In this document: positions 17,801-21,237 of the stretch, one piece after another | How the letters are laid out: each line of letters opens with the position of its first letter | Numbering within the stretch: position 1 is the first letter of the stretch | Source of the DNA: Lysobacterales bacterium | Lineage (GTDB): Bacteria; Pseudomonadota; Gammaproteobacteria; Xanthomonadales; Rhodanobacteraceae | Length of the DNA: 21,237 nucleotides | Direction of reading: 5' to 3' | Assembly: GCA_013298265.1 (NCBI GenBank) | Contig: JAAFHE010000004.1 | Location: 1 to 21,237 of the forward strand | Notes under the pieces: generated by a model | Told to the model about the DNA's origin: nothing | Databases searched by the model: none | What the model saw: the letters and a program-made list of their open reading frames with translations, nothing else | Translations under genes and position numbers: made by a program

Positions 17801-18971
17801 CGCGCACCTGTAGCTGCGCGACGTCGGCCTGCGCGTCAGCCAGCGCAGCGCGCTCCTCGCTGCGCTGGGTTTCCAGCTGGGCAACGCTGGCGCGCTCGGA
17901 CAGGCTCGCTCGCCAGGCAAGCAGGGCTGCCGTGTTGTCGCGCAGCAGTTCCTGCTCCAGCGCTTCCGCCTCGTCGGTGGCGGTCACAGCGCTGGCACGC
18001 AACGCGCGCAATTCCTCGACCAGCGCGCTGGCGCGTTCGTCGTCGGCCAGGGCTGCATCAAGCAGGGGCTTGGCGGCGTCTGTCTGCAGGGCGTCTGCGT
18101 TCTTGGCGTCGCCCGCTGCCTGGCGTGCGACCTTGATGGCGGGAGCGAGTGCCGGAGGCAGCGAATCCGCAGTCGTTGCGCTGCCGCTGCCGGCGTTTGG
18201 CAGCAGGTCCTTGAGCCACCGTTGGCGCAGGCGCGTTTCGTCGGCAACGTCGATGTCGGCCAACGCCGCGTCGAGAATCTGCTTGAGTTCAGGCCAGTCC
18301 TTGCGGATCGCGAAGCCCAGCGCCTCGTCGGCGCCGATCTGGCCGAGTACGACGAGCTGATCGCGCACACCGCTGCGGTTTGCTGCGGCCTGCGCGGTGA
18401 CCAAGTCACCGACGAGCACATCTGCCTTGCCCTGGACCAGCGCCGCCAGCGCCTTGGCGGTCGACGGGAAGGTGCGGATGTCTGCTTTCGGCGCCAGTGC
18501 GACCAGGGCTTCGTGGCAGACGTGCTGTTCGGCGACGGCGATGCGGTGAGTCTCGATCTGATCGAGCCGCTCGATGCCGGTGATCCGGCGCACGAAGGCC
18601 GCGCAGGGCAGACGCAGGTACGCGGCACTGAACAAGGCAATCTCGGCGCGATCCGGCGACGCGAACGCGCTCGACAGCATATCGACACGCTGCTCACGCA
18701 AGGCTTGCAACGCGTCCTTCCAGCTTTTCACCGGAACGATGCGGAAACGCAAGCCGGAGCGCTCGGCGACGAGGCGCAAATAGTCGGCGGCGAGGCCGCT
18801 TTGCTGGCCGCTGCTGTCCAGACTGTCGATGGGCGCGAACTCCGGATCCGGCGCGACGCGTATTTCGCTGTGCTGGTTGCGCCACGCCTGCAGGGATTCC
18901 TGACCGCGGGCGGCTCCCGACAGCAGGCTCAGGACCAGCAACGATGCAAAAAGGCGCAGCCACATACTCAT
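14868..18971 (-). CDS. Solute-binding-domain/MscS fusion: large MscK-like mechanosensitive channel
   Basis: A 1367-aa envelope protein. In order (numbered from the ATG at 18971): a signal peptide (1-24, [20 protein letters not shown]); a family-3 solute-binding domain of the Venus flytrap type (about 36-258) with [36 protein letters not shown], two lobes and an inter-lobe return at [14 protein letters not shown]; a long charged, Ala/Leu/Glu-rich coiled coil (about 310-700) like the periplasmic part of MscK/MscM; about eleven hydrophobic segments (about 747-1195); then the MscS pore helix and beta domain, with [40 protein letters not shown] and [21 protein letters not shown]. coli MscK and MscM are about 1100 aa, and the extra length equals the binding domain. 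MscS-family channels release solutes on hypo-osmotic shock. The binding domain most resembles those of BvgS/EvgS sensor kinases, in my reading. Start: AAGGAG (18989-18984) is 12 bases upstream, rather far; ATG at 18965 is an alternative. The gene is monocistronic. Confidence 0.88.
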   Translation of the reverse strand: MSMWLRLFASLLVLSLLSGAARGQESLQAWRNQHSEIRVAPDPEFAPIDSLDSSGQQSGLAADYLRLVAERSGLRFRIVPVKSWKDALQALREQRVDMLSSAFASPDRAEIALFSAAYLRLPCAAFVRRITGIERLDQIETHRIAVAEQHVCHEALVALAPKADIRTFPSTAKALAALVQGKADVLVGDLVTAQAAANRSGVRDQLVVLGQIGADEALGFAIRKDWPELKQILDAALADIDVADETRLRQRWLKDLLPNAGSGSATTADSLPPALAPAIKVARQAAGDAKNADALQTDAAKPLLDAALADDERASALVEELRALRASAVTATDEAEALEQELLRDNTAALLAWRASLSERASVAQLETQRSEERAALADAQADVAQLQVRVSGQHERPAQIRDELKQAQANAEKTREPPAAEREMKGVVAEASRLRRQASLRLALVRIALLDEELRSYEPRVRLESAHLRQRQRDVSERQHKVDALQSLILDRTRAMALSLSSRLQEEAADLAEGNSVLRDVSRQNAAFGLELVQRVAHLAEVRESRDNYARLRRETALALKNTTERVKYSGVSEAVGLILLAERRKLQPVAVLKRKLAALQTELAQTRIALIELRETADLLADPSVPVAAELKRLPPDDAAADGALRQTLYRLFATRAEVVPQLSLVQGRLAESLADAEQELAGLSKDTAALRDLLDARLLWTPSHAPLDRRVVREVASGALDTAQPGRWWDTLRQSAHVALSKPWPVALGVILFAALWIWRRRVPTRLDVLAQPTRRIRTDRYRLTGQALLISLVSALPWPILAWVVSRLLARTGETGYPFADALGLAFGELIAPLYALEFLRWLTTDKGLAVAHFRWSQGRRQALDLLRRWMMAVFLPVQFFLFLYFYYGEQLANADLARVAFIVASLMLSWLCWRMLAPGALWSQRGGNSEPVRLRQLLRLLLTGHSLGLALLAVAGYFLTAMALATHFIESAIAFLGISVLNGMALRWLALGERRLALKRMEDKRDDQVARDDPDLESRPEFAAEAEQITLASINEQTRRLLRALTFVVLAGMLLWAWSDVTPALAYLGDIGAWKTSYTVDGKNVTIEVTLRSLLFAAVALMLTWVATRNIPGLLEIGILRRLDVDAPTRYAITAVARYALAIVGTVLGLSLLGLRWGQLQWMAAALTVGLGFGLQEIFANFVSGLIVLFERPIRVGDIITIRGVEGTVTRIRTRATTIVDWDNREIVIPNKTFITDQLTNWTLSDTVTRVVIKVGVAYTNDPEQVRALLLELARAHPKVMREPGPNCWCVALGANSLDFELRVFVGLTLERSSVRNDLHGSILREFRARNIPISLTPQMEVLLREAANPPAAGTPAAPDMN

Positions 18972-19002
18972 CGGCGGGCGAAACTCCTTCAGGGGATGGA
19001 GG

Positions 19003-19008
19003 ATTATG
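19003..19008 (-). promoter_or_regulatory. Possible -10 box for the channel gene
   Basis: CATAAT on the minus strand matches five of six consensus bases, 31 bases before the chosen ATG. The -35 region is GC-rich and unconvincing. Confidence 0.3.
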
Positions 19009-19171
19009 CCGCAGCCCCTGCCCAGGCCCGGTAGACATCCGAATGGCGCTGGGTTCAAATTCGAATCAGTCGCCTGCCGGCCATGCTGCGCGGCGTGCCG
19101 CGGGCTCTGGGAAAAGGCGGCAAAGCATGGCGTCTCCGGAGCGGCACATGCCCGGTATTTCCCGAGCGGAC

Positions 19172-19200
19172 TTGCGCAGAGAGCGGTCCAGACGTACCAT
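19172..19200 (+). promoter_or_regulatory. Predicted sigma-70 promoter for rpmE2
   Basis: TTGCGC (19172-19177) and TACCAT (19195-19200) with an ideal 17-base spacer. The predicted start near 19207 gives a leader of about 30 bases. No Zur-type operator was recognised by eye. Confidence 0.45.
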
Positions 19201-19237
19201 GCCGCTCTTTTCCGCCGACGTTTCCTCTGGAGCCACC

Positions 19238-19486
19238 ATGAAAGCCGACATTCATCCCAAGTACCACTCGGTGGTGTTCCAGGATGTCACCACCGATTTT
19301 TCGTTCCTGACTCGCTCCACCATGACGAGCAAGGAAAAGATCAAGTGGCAAGACGGCGAGGAATACCCGCTGATCAAGATCGATATTTCCAGCGCCTCGC
19401 ACCCGTTCTACACCGGCAAGCACAAGATCATCGACACGGGTGGCCGCGTGGACAAGTTCAACCGCCGCTACGCCGCGAAGAAGTAA
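19238..19486 (+). CDS. rpmE2: 50S ribosomal protein L31 type B
   Basis: An 82-aa ribosomal protein. It begins [20 protein letters not shown] and has the type B insertion ending in [20 protein letters not shown], then [25 protein letters not shown]. It has no cysteines, so it is the zinc-independent (C-minus) form; in several bacteria this form replaces zinc-binding L31 under zinc starvation. The ATG at 19238 follows TGGAG. It is followed by a very strong hairpin terminator, so it is probably a single-gene unit although gltA lies next on the same strand. Confidence 0.96.
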   Translation: MKADIHPKYHSVVFQDVTTDFSFLTRSTMTSKEKIKWQDGEEYPLIKIDISSASHPFYTGKHKIIDTGGRVDKFNRRYAAKK

Positions 19487-19512
19487 TTCCGGTCGGAACC
19501 GCTCCGGTCCCG

Positions 19513-19554
19513 ACAAACGAAAACGCCGACCTCAGTGTCGGCGTTTTCGTTTGT
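19513..19554. terminator. Bidirectional intrinsic terminator after rpmE2
   Basis: A perfect 18-bp stem (19513-19530 and 19537-19554) with loop CTCAGT. The GC core GCCGAC/GTCGGC is flanked by an A-run and a T-run that extend the stem, so it can stop transcription in either direction. It begins 26 bases after the rpmE2 stop. Confidence 0.85.
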
Positions 19555-19646
19555 GTCGCCGTCATGCCCTTGGCGCGCTGGTCGACTCGCTAGCGCGACT
19601 GGACCAAAGTCGCAATGTCATGTGCGCGCCACTGTGTCGCGCCCGG

Positions 19647-19675
19647 GTTTCCGATTCAAACGCCTGTGCGATAAT
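19647..19675 (+). promoter_or_regulatory. Predicted extended -10 promoter for gltA
   Basis: TGC-GATAAT (19667-19675) is an extended -10 box with GATAAT matching five of six bases. GTTTCC (19647-19652) lies 17 bases upstream as a weak -35. The predicted start near 19682 gives a leader of about 90 bases to the gltA GTG. Confidence 0.45.
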
Positions 19676-19759
19676 TGCGCATTACCCCGCGCACTCCGGC
19701 ACCGCCGGCTGCGCGCCCGCCGGCGACGGAAAAGCACCGCGTCGGCCCGTTCTGCGACC

Positions 19760-19764
19760 AGGAG
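19760..19764 (+). promoter_or_regulatory. Ribosome-binding site that sets the gltA start
   Basis: AGGAG ends 7 bases before the GTG at 19772. This favours the GTG over the in-frame ATG at 19535, which lies inside the rpmE2 terminator and upstream of the gltA promoter. Confidence 0.65.
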
Positions 19765-19771
19765 CTTGCCC

Positions 19772-21064
19772 GTGTCCGAGAAGACCGTTGTCCTCACCGA
19801 TGCTGCGTCCAACCGTTCGACCGCCTTGCCGGTCGTCACTGGAACGCTGGGCGATCCCGCGTTCGACATCGGCAAGTTGAACAAGGACACCGGCTACTTC
19901 ACCTACGACCCGGGCTTCATGTCGACCGCCGCAACCAAGAGCGCGGTCACGTTCATCGACGGCGACCAGGGCATCCTGCTGTATCGCGGCTATCCGATCG
20001 AGCAATTGGCGAAACATTCCAATTTTCTCGAAGTTGCTTATCTGCTGATCAATGGCGAGCTGCCCAAGGCCGACGAATTCGCCAAATTCGATCACGAAGT
20101 GACGCATCACACGATGATGCGGGAGTCGCTGAAGAACTTCTTTCAGGGCTTTCACTACGACGCGCACCCGATGGCCATGTGCATGGCCGCGGTGGGTTCG
20201 CTGGCCGCGTTCTACCATGACTCCCTCGACATCAATGATCCGGCCCAGCGCAAGCTCGCTGCGATCCGCCTGATCGCCAAGATGCCGACGATTGCCGCCG
20301 CTGCCTACCGCTATTCGATCGGCTGGCCGATCCGCTACCCGCGCAACAACCTCGAATATTGCTCGCGCTTCCTGCACATGATGTTCGAAGTGCCGAGCGA
20401 ACCGCTGCAGATAAGTCCGGTAGCGGCCAAGGCGCTGGACCTGCTGTTCATTCTGCATGCCGATCACGAGCAGAATGCCTCGACTTCGACGGTGCGTCTG
20501 GTCGGTTCGACCGGTGCCAACCCGTATGCCTGTGTCGCTGCTGGCATCGCCGCGCTGTGGGGCCCGGCCCACGGCGGCGCCAATGAAGCGGTGCTCAAGA
20601 TGCTGGCAGAGATCGGCGACGCGAAGAACGTCAGCAAGGCGGTCGAGCGGGCGAAGGATAAGAATTCGGGCTTCCGCCTCATGGGCTTCGGCCATCGCGT
20701 CTACAAGAATTTCGATCCGCGCGCGACGATCATCCGCGAGATGTGCCACAAGGTGCTCGGCGAACTCGGCGTCAACGACCCGCTGCTCGACGTCGCGATG
20801 GAGCTGGAGCAGGCTGCGCTGAAGGATTCCTACTTCGTCGAACGCAAGCTCTATCCGAACGTCGACTTCTATTCCGGCATCATCTACAAGGCGCTGGGTA
20901 TTCCGACCGAAATGTTCACCGTGATGTTCGCGATTGCACGCACCGCCGGCTGGGTCGCGCATTGGCTGGAGCAGCACGAGACACTGGATGCCAAGATCGG
21001 CCGTCCGCGCCAGATCTATATCGGCGCGCCGAACCGCGATTATGTCGATCCAGCCAAGCGCTGA
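19772..21064 (+). CDS. gltA: Citrate synthase, type II
   Basis: A 430-aa enzyme condensing acetyl-CoA and oxaloacetate to citrate, the entry step of the TCA cycle. Catalytic residues are intact: His267 in [10 protein letters not shown], His308 in [14 protein letters not shown] and Asp365 in NVDFYSG, each three residues beyond E. coli His264, His305 and Asp362. The oxaloacetate-binding HADHEQNAS (229-237) and the C-terminal GRPRQIYIG are also present. The length and the N-terminal beta domain (about 1-60) mark it as the hexameric, NADH-sensitive type II form of Gram-negative bacteria. The start is GTG, set by AGGAG and by the N-terminal fit. Its terminator is the landing site of a group II intron. 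Confidence 0.97.
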   Translation: MSEKTVVLTDAASNRSTALPVVTGTLGDPAFDIGKLNKDTGYFTYDPGFMSTAATKSAVTFIDGDQGILLYRGYPIEQLAKHSNFLEVAYLLINGELPKADEFAKFDHEVTHHTMMRESLKNFFQGFHYDAHPMAMCMAAVGSLAAFYHDSLDINDPAQRKLAAIRLIAKMPTIAAAAYRYSIGWPIRYPRNNLEYCSRFLHMMFEVPSEPLQISPVAAKALDLLFILHADHEQNASTSTVRLVGSTGANPYACVAAGIAALWGPAHGGANEAVLKMLAEIGDAKNVSKAVERAKDKNSGFRLMGFGHRVYKNFDPRATIIREMCHKVLGELGVNDPLLDVAMELEQAALKDSYFVERKLYPNVDFYSGIIYKALGIPTEMFTVMFAIARTAGWVAHWLEQHETLDAKIGRPRQIYIGAPNRDYVDPAKR

Positions 21065-21081
21065 CCTGCACGCAAATGCAT

Positions 21082-21109
21082 AAAAAAACCGGCCTTTGCC
21101 GGTTTTTTT
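21082..21109 (+). terminator. Intrinsic terminator of gltA
   Basis: Perfect 12-bp inverted repeat: A7 plus CCGGC (21082-21093), loop CTTT, GCCGG plus T7 (21098-21109). It begins 17 bases after the gltA stop. The symmetric A and T runs let it work in both directions. It is the apparent insertion target of the adjoining intron. Confidence 0.9.
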
Positions 21110-21112
21110 GCG

Positions 21113-21237
21113 GTGCGCCCGGCAGGGCGCACCTGCTTGGAGGTGAAAGTCCTCTACTCGCCCGGCAAGGGGAAGAGTTAGCGGAAGGCAAGGGCGTTTC
21201 GGGTGACTGAACGTCTGGAGGAAGCCGGAAGCAAAAC
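21113..21237 (+). mobile_element. 5' end of a group II intron, probably class C, truncated by window edge
   Basis: The segment begins GTGCGCCC, matching the GUGYG 5' consensus of group II introns. An 8-bp hairpin at the very start (21113-21120 with 21125-21132, loop GGCA) is followed by GAGGTGAAAGTCCTC (21140-21154), then GTTAGC, GCAAGGGCG, GGGTGAC and GGAGGAAGC, ending in GCAAAAC at the window edge. These elements occur in the same order in domain I of the Oceanobacillus iheyensis class C intron as I remember it. The position three bases after a T-tract also fits class C, which inserts downstream of intrinsic terminators. The remaining ribozyme domains and any reverse transcriptase/maturase gene lie beyond the window, so mobility cannot be judged. 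Confidence 0.85.

Noticed and set aside
18972..19058. N-terminal extension of the channel protein
   Set aside because: It would put 29 residues before the signal peptide and bypass the AAGGAG site at 18989-18984.
19047..19070. Possible tRNA T-arm (GGTTCAAATTC)
   Set aside because: The flanking bases do not pair into a T-stem, and no acceptor, D or anticodon arms could be found nearby on either strand.
19535..19771. N-terminal extension of citrate synthase from an upstream ATG
   Set aside because: The ATG is inside the rpmE2 terminator and upstream of the predicted gltA promoter; the GTG at 19772 has a good ribosome-binding site and gives the family length.

Overview
This is about 21 kb of GC-rich chromosome from a gammaproteobacterium. 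It is most likely from the Lysobacterales/Xanthomonadales, and within them a Rhodanobacteraceae-like organism. The placement is an inference from three things: the gene order hemW-rdgB-rph facing yicC-gmk, then rpoZ-spoT-ridA-recG; rpmE2 next to gltA; and a secreted hypothetical protein ending in a phenylalanine-rich tail of a kind I recall from that group.

Layout. (1) Positions 1-1943, minus strand: a tight rph-rdgB-hemW run for tRNA 3' maturation, nucleotide-pool sanitation and a radical-SAM haem protein; hemW is cut by the window edge. (2) 2011-3495, plus strand: yicC and gmk. (3) 3607-7599: all six components of the Mla system for outer-membrane lipid asymmetry. mlaFEDCB form one overlapping operon, and the lipoprotein gene mlaA lies tail-to-tail on the other strand. 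The block sits between gmk and rpoZ, which are often neighbours in gammaproteobacteria. (4) 7843-12977, plus strand: rpoZ, spoT, ridA and recG, covering transcription, (p)ppGpp control, reactive-imine detoxification and fork rescue. (5) 13079-14831, plus strand: a small secreted protein of unknown function and a nucleoside hydrolase homologue. (6) 14868-18971, minus strand: a 1367-residue protein that joins a periplasmic solute-binding (Venus flytrap) domain to a long coiled coil and an MscK/MscM-like multi-pass MscS channel. (7) 19238-21064, plus strand: rpmE2 (zinc-free L31) and gltA (type II citrate synthase). (8) 21113-21237: the 5' end of a group II intron, very probably class C, lying three bases after the T-tract of the gltA terminator and running off the window.

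The two most interesting items are the solute-binding-domain/MscS fusion, whose architecture suggests a ligand-modulated mechanosensitive channel, and the intron at the gltA terminator. Most of the rest is housekeeping. No CRISPR array, rRNA or tRNA gene, prophage or integrase was seen. Every gap between genes is shorter than 300 bases; their promoters, hairpins and terminators are listed where visible.
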